64,000 bases of DNA from Allobaileyella intestinalis (GCF_009695865.1 NZ_VUNB01000002.1:1-64000); one strand, 5' to 3'. Positions 34,613-43,716 are shown, numbered from the stretch's first letter. Numbers and translations: made by a program. The notes: generated by a model from the letters alone, not told the origin.

Positions 34613-34645
34613 TGACTCAATGGCAGGCAAAATGCAATTGAGTCA
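34613..34645. promoter_or_regulatory. TGACTCAAT inverted repeat between WYL and histidine operon
   Basis: TGACTCAAT (34613-34621) and ATTGAGTCA (34637-34645) are perfect 9-bp arms 15 bp apart. A related TGACGC half-site lies about 14 bp upstream. It ends 32 bp before the -35 box of the his promoter, so it could be an operator for WYL or the TrpR-like regulator. Confidence 0.5.
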
Positions 34646-34677
34646 CCATATGCTGACTTTCTTTCATAAAAATTTCA

Positions 34678-34706
34678 TTGACTTTAGCACGGTAGAGTGA
34701 TAACAT
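34678..34706 (+). promoter_or_regulatory. Promoter of the histidine operon
   Basis: TTGACT (34678-34683) and TAACAT (34701-34706) are separated by 17 bp. The leader to the first gene is about 70 nt and contains a perfect inverted repeat. Confidence 0.7.
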
Positions 34707-34733
34707 TCCACCAGTTACCCGAATAAATGGTTA

Positions 34734-34756
34734 ACGGGGATATTATAAATCCCCGT
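34734..34756 (+). promoter_or_regulatory. Perfect 8-bp inverted repeat in the his leader
   Basis: ACGGGGAT (34734-34741) and ATCCCCGT (34749-34756) flank a 7-nt loop, starting about 20 nt after the expected transcript start. It may be an operator for the TrpR-like repressor encoded next, or an mRNA hairpin near its ribosome binding site. No His-codon-rich leader peptide or T-box is visible. Confidence 0.5.
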
Positions 34757-34783
34757 GGAGAATATTGGAAGGACGGAGATAAC

Positions 34784-35182
34784 ATGGAACATAAGGGCAC
34801 TTCTAATCTCAGAGAGGAAAGACAGGAGAGAGAGAAGAAGGAGAAGGTATACAGGGACAATTTCTACAAGGCCATACTGGCACTGGAGACAATGGAAGAA
34901 TGTGATGCCTTTTTCCAGGATGTATGCACTATAAAAGAACTCAGTGATCTTATCCGCAGGCTTGAGGTGGCAAAAATGTTATCCGAAGGGGTGGTGTTCA
35001 ACGACATCAGCAAGGAAACGGGCATGAGCTCCACAACCATAAGCCGGGTCAACAAGGCCCTGAACTACGGACCGGGAGGATATGCCATGGTCCTTGAACG
35101 TCTTGAACAGTCAGGGGTTCGCACTGCCGGAGAGCAGCAGGAAGATGAGAAGAACAAGAAGACAAAGAAGACCAGCAAATAG
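34784..35182 (+). CDS. hisR: TrpR-like transcriptional regulator YerC/YecD family (HisR)
   Basis: The start at 34784 lies 5 nt behind GGACGGAG and yields 132 residues; an upstream ATG at 34727 has no ribosome binding site and lies within the leader region. The core (about 25-110) is a TrpR-fold: RDNFYKAILALETMEECDAF, then LSDLIRRLEVAKML, and the helix-turn-helix TGMSSTTISRVNKAL. The C-terminus is a Lys/Glu-rich tail. Members of this family have been proposed, from comparative genomics of Firmicutes, as histidine-responsive repressors (HisR). Position as first gene of the his operon agrees with autoregulation by histidine. Confidence 0.85.
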   Translation: MEHKGTSNLREERQEREKKEKVYRDNFYKAILALETMEECDAFFQDVCTIKELSDLIRRLEVAKMLSEGVVFNDISKETGMSSTTISRVNKALNYGPGGYAMVLERLEQSGVRTAGEQQEDEKNKKTKKTSK

Positions 35183-35202
35183 AGAAACAGGGAGATATCA
35201 AG

Positions 35203-36798
35203 TTGAAAGATTACGGAGAACTGCTGAGCAGAAGCGAGAAAGCCATATACGATCTGAGAGACCTGTACAGGACCAGCGGATACAAGCTTTTCCGCACAGG
35301 AAAATTCGAGGAGTACCAGCTGTACAGCCAGAACAGGGACTTCCTTGGAAAGGACGGAATCCTTACATTTACAGATAACAGGGGACGGCTCATGGCTCTG
35401 AAGCCAGATGTGACCCTGTCAGTAGCAAGAAACAGCGAGTGCGTTCCCGGACAGGTTGAGAGATACTGCTACGACGATCAGGTATACCGCATGGCAAGGG
35501 GAAGCGGTGAGTTCCGGGAAATAAACCAAACAGGAATTGAGTGCATCGGAGACATCAGCGAAGACCACGTGCTGGAGGTTATAGACCTGGCAGTGAAAAG
35601 CCTGGGCACCATTGCGGAAGACTACATTCTTACTGTATCTCACATGGGCATCGTAAGAGGCTTCACCTCCATTCTGGGCCTCCCGGCCGAGGCAGAAGAA
35701 GCAGTGCTGAAAGCCATGGGCAACAAGAACTTCCACAAGGCCGCAGCCATCTGCAGAGAACAGGGAGTAAGCACCTTCATGATCTCGAAACTCCAGGAGC
35801 TGATGAGCACCAGCGGATCCATAGACCAGGTTCTGGAAGCAGTGAAGGGAATGGCCATGAACCGGGAGATGGACGAGGCCGTCAGGGAGCTGGACCAGAT
35901 CCGCCAGTTCCTCACTGACAAGGGAGTAGAAACATCAGCCCGCCTGCGCTTCGATTTCTCGGTAGTCAACGACATGGGTTACTATAACGGAGTGATTTTC
36001 CAGGGATTCGTAACTGGAGTGCCCTACGCAGTCCTTTCAGGAGGCCGCTACGATAAGCTTATGGAAAAAATGGGACGGAAGGGCGGAGCCATCGGCTTTT
36101 CCGTGGACATTTCCGCTCTTGATCAGAAATCCCCGGCACCGGCAGAAACCGGTGAGAAAACCGGCAGAAGGATGATCAACGTAGCTCTTCCTAAGGGACG
36201 CCTGGGAGAAAAAGTCTACAGCATGTTTGCCGCAGCAGGCTACGAGGCACCGGAGCTCCTGAACCCGGGAAGAAAGCTGATCTTTACAAATGAAGAAAAG
36301 GGAGTGAGCTTCTTCTGGGTAAAGCCTTCAGACGTTTCGGTCTATGTGGAAAGAGGGGCCGCCGACATTGGAGTAGTAGGTAAGGACATCCTCCTGGAAG
36401 AAGGCAGCGATGTTTTCGAGCTGCTGGACCTGAACATAGGAAAGTGCCGGATGATGGTGGCCGGTCCAAAGGACTTTGAAGACGATACAGATAAAACTCT
36501 GAAGGTGGCCACAAAATTTCCTAGAATAGCATCCAGATACTATAACGGAAAGGGCCGGGATATTGATATAATCAAGCTGAACGGTTCAATAGAGATAGCC
36601 CCTGTCCTGGGACTAAGCGACGTGATCGTGGACATTGTAGAGACAGGAAACACGCTTAAGGCCAACGATCTTGAGCCAAAGGAGAAGATTGTGGATATCA
36701 GCGCCAGGTTCATAGCCAACAAGGCAATATACAACTTCAAATCAGAGGAAATCGGCATCATCGAAGAAGCTCTGAGAAAGCAGAAGCCGGAAGACTGA
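35203..36798 (+). CDS. hisZG: Fused HisZ-HisG ATP phosphoribosyltransferase
   Basis: The TTG start at 35203 has GGAG 8 nt upstream. Residues 1 to about 300 are HisZ, the histidyl-tRNA-synthetase-like regulatory subunit (FEEYQLYSQNRDFLGKDG, LKPDVTLSVAR, SGGRYDKL). A Pro/Glu/Thr-containing linker follows. HisG short form begins at Met324 (MINVALPKGRLGEKV) and ends at 531 with the PRPP-binding region (VDIVETGNTLKAN). HisG short forms normally need separate HisZ subunits in a hetero-octamer; here both are in one chain. It catalyses the committed step ATP + PRPP to phosphoribosyl-ATP and should be feedback inhibited by histidine. Confidence 0.93.
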   Translation: MKDYGELLSRSEKAIYDLRDLYRTSGYKLFRTGKFEEYQLYSQNRDFLGKDGILTFTDNRGRLMALKPDVTLSVARNSECVPGQVERYCYDDQVYRMARGSGEFREINQTGIECIGDISEDHVLEVIDLAVKSLGTIAEDYILTVSHMGIVRGFTSILGLPAEAEEAVLKAMGNKNFHKAAAICREQGVSTFMISKLQELMSTSGSIDQVLEAVKGMAMNREMDEAVRELDQIRQFLTDKGVETSARLRFDFSVVNDMGYYNGVIFQGFVTGVPYAVLSGGRYDKLMEKMGRKGGAIGFSVDISALDQKSPAPAETGEKTGRRMINVALPKGRLGEKVYSMFAAAGYEAPELLNPGRKLIFTNEEKGVSFFWVKPSDVSVYVERGAADIGVVGKDILLEEGSDVFELLDLNIGKCRMMVAGPKDFEDDTDKTLKVATKFPRIASRYYNGKGRDIDIIKLNGSIEIAPVLGLSDVIVDIVETGNTLKANDLEPKEKIVDISARFIANKAIYNFKSEEIGIIEEALRKQKPED

Positions 36799-36859
36799 GG
36801 GGCAGGCCGGAACCTGACAAGAACCACATAGTTTTTTTCAATAAAAAAAGGGGTGCGGG

Positions 36860-38134
36860 ATGATAAAAATACTGAAATACGGAAAAGACATGAACAGCTC
36901 CATTTTCGCCAGAACGGAAATGCCTTCAAATGTACAGGAGATTGTAGCTTCAATCATCAGAGACATCAGGGAAGGCGGAGATGCCAGCATAAGAAAATAC
37001 AACGAGAAATTTGACGGCTACGGGGAAGAGGACTTTCAAGTCAGCCCTGATGAAATCCGGGAGGCCATGGAGTCCGTGGATCCTGAATTCCTGAAGGTCA
37101 TGGAGGAAGCTGCAGAGAACATCAGAGACTTCCACAAGAATCAGGTGAGAGAGGGCTTCAGCATCCGGAAGGAAGGGGGTATCGTCCTGGGACAGAAGGT
37201 TCTCCCTGTGGAAAAAGTGGGAATCTATGTGCCGGGGGGAACGGCTGTATATCCTTCTACTGTTTTGATGAACGTCATACCTGCCAGCCTTGCGGGATGC
37301 AAAGAGATAGTAATAACAACCCCTGCCACAGGAGGAAAGGTTAACCCTAACATTCTTGCAGCTGCCCACATTGCAGGAGCAACTAAGATTTTCAAGGTAG
37401 GAGGAGCCCAGGCCATCGCCGCTCTCGCCTATGGAACAGAAACAGTTCCCCGGGTCTACAAGATTACCGGTCCGGGAAATGCCTTCGTTGCAGAGGCCAA
37501 GAAGCAGGTTTTCGGTCAGGTGGCCATCGACATGATTGCCGGACCATCTGAGATCCTGATTATTTCAGACGGTGAGATGAGACCTGACTTCCTGGCGGCA
37601 GACATGCTTTCTCAGGCGGAACACGATAAGTTCGCCAGCGCAGTTCTGATTACGGATTCAGAGAAGCTGGCAGAGAAAGTGGCCCTTGAAATAGAAAAAC
37701 AGCTGCCGGACCTGCCAAGAGAAGAGATCGCCAGAGCTTCTATAGAGAATAACGGCAAGATAATAGTTACAGACAGCCTGGAAAAGGCAGTAGAGGTTTC
37801 TAACGAAATCGCTCCGGAGCACCTGGAGCTCTGTGTGGCAGATCCTTTTGAATGGCTGGAGAAGATAACAAACGCAGGATCTGTGTTCCTGGGAAGAGAC
37901 TGTCCTGAGGCTCTGGGAGACTACTTCGCAGGCCCTAACCACACCCTTCCTACCAGCGGTACCGCAAAATTTGCAAGTCCTCTGGGAGTAGATGATTTTG
38001 TAAAAAGAATGCAGTTTTCCTACTATACGCCGGAAGAACTTGACAAGGCGGCTTACAAAATCCGTACTTTTGCTGAAAAAGAAGGGCTTCAGGCCCACGG
38101 CAGAAGTGCGGTTATCCGGTCGGAAAACAGGTAG
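36860..38134 (+). CDS. hisD: Histidinol dehydrogenase
   Basis: HisD oxidises L-histidinol to L-histidine in two NAD-dependent steps using an active-site Zn. The 424-residue length is standard. Recognisable segments are VGIYVPGGTAVYPSTVLMN, GGAQAIAALAYGTE, DMIAGPSEILI, LSQAEHD (metal ligands Gln/His) and the late FAGPNHTLPTSGTA. GGGGTGCGGG lies before the ATG. It follows hisZG by 61 nt. A small perfect hairpin, GCTGCC/GGCAGC, begins at its stop codon (38134-38149). Confidence 0.97.
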   Translation: MIKILKYGKDMNSSIFARTEMPSNVQEIVASIIRDIREGGDASIRKYNEKFDGYGEEDFQVSPDEIREAMESVDPEFLKVMEEAAENIRDFHKNQVREGFSIRKEGGIVLGQKVLPVEKVGIYVPGGTAVYPSTVLMNVIPASLAGCKEIVITTPATGGKVNPNILAAAHIAGATKIFKVGGAQAIAALAYGTETVPRVYKITGPGNAFVAEAKKQVFGQVAIDMIAGPSEILIISDGEMRPDFLAADMLSQAEHDKFASAVLITDSEKLAEKVALEIEKQLPDLPREEIARASIENNGKIIVTDSLEKAVEVSNEIAPEHLELCVADPFEWLEKITNAGSVFLGRDCPEALGDYFAGPNHTLPTSGTAKFASPLGVDDFVKRMQFSYYTPEELDKAAYKIRTFAEKEGLQAHGRSAVIRSENR

Positions 38135-38245
38135 CTGCCACGAGGCAGCCCATTGCTTCGGCGGGAAACAGGTTGTTTTTACGGAAAAATACAATAAACA
38201 ATATACGAAAACATACGGATACATACGAAAAGAAGGAGCGGGACA

Positions 38246-39307
38246 ATGAGCAGATTTCTGAAAGATAGATACAAGTCTTTTCAGTCTTATACACCGGGAG
38301 AACAGCCCCAGGATCAGGAGTACATAAAACTGAATACCAATGAATCACCTTATCCTCCGGCACCGGAAGTAATAAGGGCCCTGAATGAAACAGACCTGGA
38401 GAAACTCCGCCTCTATCCCGATCCAACAGGCAGAAAGCTGAAGGAGAAGATCGCCGCTCTTTACGATGTGAAACCGGAAAATGTTTTTCTAAGCAACGGA
38501 TCTGACGACATCCTGAATTTTTCGTTTATGGCCTTCAATGACGCAGATGACAATCTGATTTTCCCAGACATCACATACAGCTTCTACAAAGTCATCGCAG
38601 GCCTCCACGACGTCAGCTACAGGGAAGTGCCGTTGAAAGAAGATTTCACCATAGATGTAGATGGGTTCTGCAGCGACACCAGGTCAAATGTGGTGATTCC
38701 AAATCCTAATGCTCCTACTGGCATAGAGCTGGGCCTGGATTCAATCAGGAGGATAGCAGAAGCAGGAAGAGACAGGCTGGTGCTGGTAGACGAGGCATAT
38801 GTTGATTTCGGAGGCACATCGGCGGTTCCTCTTACTAAAGAGTATGACAACATCCTGGTTTCCCAGACCTTTTCCAAATCCAGAAGCTTTGCAGGGGGAC
38901 GCCTGGGCTTCGCCATGGGAAATGAAAGCCTGATAAAAGACCTGGAGCTGATCCAGTACTCCACCAATCCATACAACGTAAACAGGCTGTCCATGATCCT
39001 GGCTGAGGCCTCCCTGGACGCAGATGATTACTACAAAGAAAACTCCATGAAAATCCAGAAGACCCGCCAGTGGACCGCTTCTGCTCTGGAATCTCTGGGA
39101 GCTAAGGTTCTTCCGTCAAAAGCAAATTTCGTTTTTGCCAGTGTTCCGGCCATGAGTGGTCAGGACCTTTACTCTGGACTGAAGAAGAGGGGAATCTTAA
39201 TTCGCCACTGGAACCAGCCTCGTATCGAGAACTGGGTGAGAATAACCATCGGAACTGACCAGCAGATGGAAAAGCTGGCAGAGGCCATGAAGGAGATGCT
39301 GAAATGA
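38246..39307 (+). CDS. hisC: Histidinol-phosphate aminotransferase
   Basis: HisC is a PLP-dependent class I/II aminotransferase that makes histidinol phosphate from imidazole acetol phosphate and glutamate. At 353 residues it shows KLNTNESPYPPAP at the N-terminus, SNGSDDIL, PNPNAPTG, VLVDEAYVDF and the PLP-lysine motif TFSKSRSFAGGRLGF. The C-terminal RIENWVRITIGT is typical. AGGAG precedes the ATG. Its stop overlaps the hisB start by 4 nt (ATGA). Confidence 0.97.
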   Translation: MSRFLKDRYKSFQSYTPGEQPQDQEYIKLNTNESPYPPAPEVIRALNETDLEKLRLYPDPTGRKLKEKIAALYDVKPENVFLSNGSDDILNFSFMAFNDADDNLIFPDITYSFYKVIAGLHDVSYREVPLKEDFTIDVDGFCSDTRSNVVIPNPNAPTGIELGLDSIRRIAEAGRDRLVLVDEAYVDFGGTSAVPLTKEYDNILVSQTFSKSRSFAGGRLGFAMGNESLIKDLELIQYSTNPYNVNRLSMILAEASLDADDYYKENSMKIQKTRQWTASALESLGAKVLPSKANFVFASVPAMSGQDLYSGLKKRGILIRHWNQPRIENWVRITIGTDQQMEKLAEAMKEMLK

Positions 39308-39891
39308 GAAATGCAGAAATCAACAGGGAAACGGCTGAGACAAAGATAAGCCTCTGGCTGGACCTGGACGGCACGGGAAAGACGGACATTGCAACGGGAT
39401 GCGGCTTTATGGACCACATGCTCACCCTTTTTGCAGCTCACGGCAGATTTGACCTTATGATCAACGCTTCGGGAGACACTTACGTAGATTATCACCACCT
39501 GACAGAGGACCTGGGAATCTGCATGGGCCAGGCCTTTGACGAAGCCCTGGGAGACAAGAGAGGAATCACCCGGTACGGAACTAAGATACTGCCAATGGAT
39601 GAGGCTCTTATTCTGACTTCTGTGGATATCAGCGGCCGGGCATTCCTGGACTACAGGCTGGAAGGCCTGAAGGAAAAAGTCGGTGATTTCGATACGGAGC
39701 TGGCCCGGGAGTTCGTTGTGGCAATGGTTAGAAATGGCGGATTCACCCTTCACGTGAGACAGCTGGCAGGTGAGAACACCCACCACATTCTGGAGGGCAT
39801 GTTCAAGAGCCTTGGAAGATCCATGGCAAAGGCTGTAAAGATAGAAAAGGGCAGGGAAGACGAAATTCCTTCCACAAAGGGAATGATCTGA
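39304..39891 (+). CDS. hisB: Imidazoleglycerol-phosphate dehydratase
   Basis: HisB dehydrates imidazole glycerol phosphate to imidazole acetol phosphate using two Mn ions. It is monofunctional here (195 residues), unlike the E. coli fusion with a phosphatase, which fits the separate PHP phosphatase at the end of the operon. Metal-binding segments are GFMDHMLTLFAAHGRFD, DYHHLTEDLGI and later HHILEGMFKSLGRS. It is translationally coupled to hisC. Confidence 0.98.
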   Translation: MRNAEINRETAETKISLWLDLDGTGKTDIATGCGFMDHMLTLFAAHGRFDLMINASGDTYVDYHHLTEDLGICMGQAFDEALGDKRGITRYGTKILPMDEALILTSVDISGRAFLDYRLEGLKEKVGDFDTELAREFVVAMVRNGGFTLHVRQLAGENTHHILEGMFKSLGRSMAKAVKIEKGREDEIPSTKGMI

Positions 39892-39938
39892 CATGATTAA
39901 ATCGTAAACCCCCTGCCGGGAGAATATGGGAGAACAAT

Positions 39939-40550
39939 ATGATTGCAATAATAGATTACGGACTTGGAAATCTCTTTTCCCTCCAGTCTTCATTAAAGGA
40001 GATTGGCTGTGATGTTATGGTGACCAGAGATCCCGGTGAGATTAAAGCTGCAGACCGGCTGATCCTTCCGGGAGTTGGAGCATACAGAGATGCAGTGCGC
40101 CTCCTGAAAAAGGACGGTATAGGAGAACTTGTGAAGAGCCAGGCCGCTGAGGGAAAACCTCTCATGGGAATCTGCCTGGGAATGCAGCTCCTCTTCCAGA
40201 AGGGATTCGAATATGGAGAATATGAGGGACTGGGCCTCATTCCCGGAGAGGTGAGAGACATCAGAGAGCGGATACCAGAAAACCTGAAAGTTCCCCACAT
40301 CGGCTGGAATGAGCTGATCCTTAAGGATAATAACCATCCCCTGATGAAAGGCCTCAAGGACGGAGATTTTGTCTACTTCGTTCATTCCTATTCGGCCGTC
40401 ACACCAGAGGAGAACATCATAGCCGCCACAGAATACGGTGCTGAGCTTACTGCAGCTGTTGCCAGAGGAAATGTAACGGGCTGCCAGTTCCATCCAGAGA
40501 AAAGCGGCCAGGTAGGCATGAAAATCCTCAGAAATTTTGCAGAGATGTAG
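39939..40550 (+). CDS. hisH: Imidazole glycerol phosphate synthase glutamine amidotransferase subunit
   Basis: HisH is a class I glutaminase that supplies ammonia to HisF. The 203 residues start MIAIIDYGLGNL. The nucleophile is the Cys in MGICLGMQLLF, and the catalytic His-Glu pair is in CQFHPEKSG near residue 187. GGGAG precedes the ATG. In the cell it forms a heterodimer with HisF, encoded two genes downstream. Confidence 0.98.
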   Translation: MIAIIDYGLGNLFSLQSSLKEIGCDVMVTRDPGEIKAADRLILPGVGAYRDAVRLLKKDGIGELVKSQAAEGKPLMGICLGMQLLFQKGFEYGEYEGLGLIPGEVRDIRERIPENLKVPHIGWNELILKDNNHPLMKGLKDGDFVYFVHSYSAVTPEENIIAATEYGAELTAAVARGNVTGCQFHPEKSGQVGMKILRNFAEM

Positions 40551-40559
40551 GAGAAAACA

Positions 40560-41288
40560 ATGATAATTCTGCCAGCAATAGATTTTTTTGACGGCAAGGC
40601 TGTCAGGCTGTATAAAGGAGACTACAGTCAGATGACTGTTTATGATGATAATCCGGTGAACACCGCTAGAAAGTTCCGGGAGTCCGGTGCCCGGTGGATT
40701 CACATGGTGGATCTTCAGGGGGCACGGGACGGAGGAACTCCGAATATGGAGATGGCCGCCGGGATTATGAGGGAGACGGGGCTGAAGGCCGAGATTGGCG
40801 GGGGGATCCGTTCTCTTGATGTTATTGAGAGGTATATTGATGGGGGCTTCAGCCGGGTGATTCTCGGGACGGCGGCGGTCACCGACCGGGGGCTGGTGAG
40901 AGAAGCGGTCCGAAGGTACGGGCCTGCTGTTGCTGTGGGGGCCGATGTAAGGGACGGCTTCGTTGCCATCAAGGGGTGGCTGGAAAAATCAGATTACACT
41001 CTTCAGGAGTTTTGCGGGATGATGGAAGAGGATGGTGTCTCCACTATTATCTGCACTGATATTTCAAGGGATGGAGCTATGAAAGGCACCAACCGGGAAA
41101 TGTACAGGGAGCTTTCGGAAAAATTTTCCTCAATCAACTTCATTGCCAGCGGCGGCGTGTCCAGCCTGGAGGATGTGAATGCCCTGAAAGACATGGGAAT
41201 GTACGGTGCGATCATCGGAAAAGCTTACTATACAGGAGCAGTGGATCTGAAAGAAGCCATTGCCGCAGCTCACAAAGAGAATGACTGA
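40560..41288 (+). CDS. hisA: ProFAR isomerase HisA
   Basis: HisA is a (beta-alpha)8-barrel that isomerises ProFAR to PRFAR. The 242 residues begin MIILPAIDFFDGKAVRL, and contain the phosphate-binding loops GGGIRS and FIASGGVSS. GGAGAAAACA precedes the ATG, 9 nt after hisH. The segment at about 40740-40930 uses GGG, GTT and GAT codons more than neighbouring genes, where GGA and GAC dominate. This is a local codon-use shift that might reflect recombination. Confidence 0.98.
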   Translation: MIILPAIDFFDGKAVRLYKGDYSQMTVYDDNPVNTARKFRESGARWIHMVDLQGARDGGTPNMEMAAGIMRETGLKAEIGGGIRSLDVIERYIDGGFSRVILGTAAVTDRGLVREAVRRYGPAVAVGADVRDGFVAIKGWLEKSDYTLQEFCGMMEEDGVSTIICTDISRDGAMKGTNREMYRELSEKFSSINFIASGGVSSLEDVNALKDMGMYGAIIGKAYYTGAVDLKEAIAAAHKEND

Positions 41289-41350
41289 TATTGTAAAATA
41301 ATCGGGATTTGCAGAATTATGTAATAGCAGATCGGGGTTTTGGAGGAAAA

Positions 41351-42127
41351 ATGATTACAAAAAGGATTATTCCGTGTCTGGATGTAAAAGACGGCCGGGT
41401 TGTGAAGGGCGTAAAGTTCAAGGGCCTTTCCGACGTTTCATCTCCTGTGGAGCTGGGCCGCTATTACAGCAAAATGGGAGCAGATGAACTGGTTTTTTAC
41501 GACATCACTGCCTCCGCAGAGGGAAGAAAGCTTTTTACTGAGATTCTTACTCAGGTGGCATCACAGATATTCATCCCTCTTACAGTAGGAGGAGGAATAA
41601 ACAGCATTGAGGATTTCGACCGGGTGCTGAAATGCGGTGCTGACAAGGTCAGCGTAAATTCCGGTGCCATCAGGAATCCTCAGCTCATTAAAGAGGCAGC
41701 AGAGAAATACGGTGACCAGTGTGTAGTCCTTTCCGTTGATGTTTCTCTTGTAAACGGAGAGTACAGAGTTTTCGGCCGTGGAGGAAGAGACGATACGGGC
41801 CTGGAGGCCATTGAGTGGATCCGCAAAGGCGTTGAGCTGGGTGCCGGAGAAGTGGTGGTCAATTCCATAGACACAGATGGTGTGAGAAATGGCTTCGATC
41901 TGCCCCTTCTGGAAAAAGTCTGCCAGGCCGTTAATGTGCCGGTAATCGCCAGCGGCGGAGCCGGGTCCATAGAAGATTTTGTGGAACTTTTTGAAAAAAT
42001 TCCGGCGGTGGATGCAGGTCTTGCGGCCTCTATCTTCCACTTCGGCGATGTGGAGATACCGGAACTCAAGAAGGAACTGAAAAAACAGGGAATCAACGTG
42101 AGAATCACAGATCCTGTTACTGAGTAA
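41351..42127 (+). CDS. hisF: Imidazole glycerol phosphate synthase cyclase subunit
   Basis: HisF converts PRFAR and ammonia to imidazole glycerol phosphate and AICAR. The start at 41351 follows GGAGG by 4 nt and matches the family N-terminus [20 protein letters not shown]; an earlier start at 41309 lacks a ribosome binding site. The 258-residue barrel has catalytic Asp in CLDV and in VSLDV-equivalent SVDVS, and phosphate loops GGGINS and ASGGAGS. It works with HisH. Confidence 0.98.
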   Translation: MITKRIIPCLDVKDGRVVKGVKFKGLSDVSSPVELGRYYSKMGADELVFYDITASAEGRKLFTEILTQVASQIFIPLTVGGGINSIEDFDRVLKCGADKVSVNSGAIRNPQLIKEAAEKYGDQCVVLSVDVSLVNGEYRVFGRGGRDDTGLEAIEWIRKGVELGAGEVVVNSIDTDGVRNGFDLPLLEKVCQAVNVPVIASGGAGSIEDFVELFEKIPAVDAGLAASIFHFGDVEIPELKKELKKQGINVRITDPVTE

Positions 42128-42169
42128 TACTGAAAATTTATTGTGACGACAGCCGGGAGGGACTGGAAG

Positions 42170-42829
42170 ATGGAAACTTTTTTCGATATAGACAAGCTGA
42201 AATTCAATGAGCAGGGGCTGATTCCTGCTGTGACCATAGAGGCAGGAACTCACAAGCTGCTGATGCAGGCCTTCATGAACAGGGAGAGCCTGGAGAAAAC
42301 CATGGAGACGGGGCTGGCCACTTACTGGAGCCGCTCCCGCCAGGAGCTGTGGTGCAAAGGGGAGACCAGCGGGAATTACCAGCACGTAGTGTCTATTACT
42401 GCTGACTGTGATCTGGATTCTCTCCAGCTTACGATTGTTGCTGACGGACCTGCGTGCCACACCGGGGAGTATTCCTGTTTCCACAATCTTCTGTGGAAGG
42501 CCCCGGAGGGAGAGGATTTCACCCTGGAAGACCTGATGACACTTATCGACGGCCGCAGGACGGAGCCGAAAGAAGGCTCATACACTACATATCTTTTCCA
42601 GAAGGGAAGAGAGAAGATATTGAAGAAGGTGGGAGAGGAATCAACTGAGGTCATAATCGCCGCAGCCACCGATGACAAGGCGGAAACCATCTATGAGATT
42701 TCCGATCTGGTGTACCATGTGATGGTTCTGATGATCCAGATGGGCATTTCTCTGGAAGACATCAGAAAGGAACTGGCTTCCCGCCACGTAATCGACCACA
42801 AGGTGAAGCAGGAGAAGATGACAAAATGA
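42170..42829 (+). CDS. hisIE: Bifunctional phosphoribosyl-AMP cyclohydrolase / phosphoribosyl-ATP pyrophosphatase
   Basis: This enzyme performs steps two and three of histidine synthesis. The start at 42170 follows GGGAGG; an in-frame GTG upstream has none. Of 219 residues, about 1-115 are HisI with ATYWSRSRQELWCKGETSG and the metal-binding CHTGEYSCF. About 125-215 are HisE with YTTYLFQKGREKILKKVGEE and STEVIIAA. The C-terminus overlaps the start of the phosphatase gene by 4 nt. Confidence 0.97.
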   Translation: METFFDIDKLKFNEQGLIPAVTIEAGTHKLLMQAFMNRESLEKTMETGLATYWSRSRQELWCKGETSGNYQHVVSITADCDLDSLQLTIVADGPACHTGEYSCFHNLLWKAPEGEDFTLEDLMTLIDGRRTEPKEGSYTTYLFQKGREKILKKVGEESTEVIIAAATDDKAETIYEISDLVYHVMVLMIQMGISLEDIRKELASRHVIDHKVKQEKMTK

Positions 42830-43665
42830 AAGTGATCACTTCCAATTTCCACACCCATACTGATTTCTGTGATGGAAAGGACCGGCCTGAGACCATTGTC
42901 CTTCAGGCCATTGAAGGGGGCATGACCGACCTGGGATTTTCCGGTCATGCATATACGCCCTGTGACCTGAGCTATGCCATGACCAGGGAGACTGCAGAAA
43001 AGTACAGGCAGGAAATACGCCGGCTTCAGTCTGAATACAGCCACAGAATCAACATACTCTGTGGCCTTGAAATGGACTATTTCTCAGAGCAGGACACCTC
43101 ACAATTCGACTACACCATAGGATCTGTACACTATGTTTTTTGCAAAAATGGAGAATACTGCCCGGTAGATGAGGCTCCGGAGATAACAGAGAAGGCTATC
43201 GAAAGGGCCTATGGCGGTGACCCTTACGGACTGGTGGAGGATTATTTCAGGCAGGAAGGAGATGTGGTGAGAAAAACCGGATGCGCCTTCATCGGCCACT
43301 TCGACCTTCTCACCAAATTCCAGGAGAGGAAAAAACTTTTTGACGAAAGCCACCCTCGCTACATTGCAGCCTGGCAGTCAGCCCTGGACCAGCTCATTCC
43401 ATACGGTGTGCCCTTCGAAATCAATACGGGGGCAATTTCCAGAGGATACAGAACATCTCCATATCCATCAATGGACATCCTGAAAGAAATCGCCAGGAGA
43501 GGTGGAAAAATTGTTTTCTCCAGCGACTCTCACGAGAAGGACACTTTGCGTTATGGCTTTGCAGAAGCCGTCCGGCTGGCCCGGGAAGCAGGTTTCAGCA
43601 CCCACTGGGTTCTTGAAAAAAACGGAATGAGAGAAGAGTCCCTGGAAAATCTTTATTTAATTTAA
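42826..43665 (+). CDS. hisK: PHP-type histidinol-phosphatase
   Basis: This PHP-superfamily phosphatase dephosphorylates histidinol phosphate, the only step not covered by the upstream genes. The 279 residues begin with the metal motif NFHTHTDFCDG. They also contain SGHAYTP, GLEMDYF, YTIGSVHY, GHFDLLTKF and the late SSDSHEKDTLRYGF, all typical of HisK/HisJ proteins of Firmicutes. It is coupled to hisIE and is the last gene before the operon terminator. Confidence 0.93.
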   Translation: MKVITSNFHTHTDFCDGKDRPETIVLQAIEGGMTDLGFSGHAYTPCDLSYAMTRETAEKYRQEIRRLQSEYSHRINILCGLEMDYFSEQDTSQFDYTIGSVHYVFCKNGEYCPVDEAPEITEKAIERAYGGDPYGLVEDYFRQEGDVVRKTGCAFIGHFDLLTKFQERKKLFDESHPRYIAAWQSALDQLIPYGVPFEINTGAISRGYRTSPYPSMDILKEIARRGGKIVFSSDSHEKDTLRYGFAEAVRLAREAGFSTHWVLEKNGMREESLENLYLI

Positions 43666-43716
43666 CAGAGGGGCTGCTGGTGGGGCGGCTAATGCAGGCG
43701 GCCAATGCAGTATTTT

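Noticed and set aside
34727-34783. Longer start for the TrpR-like regulator
   Set aside because: The upstream ATG lacks a ribosome binding site and would include the leader inverted repeat in the coding region.
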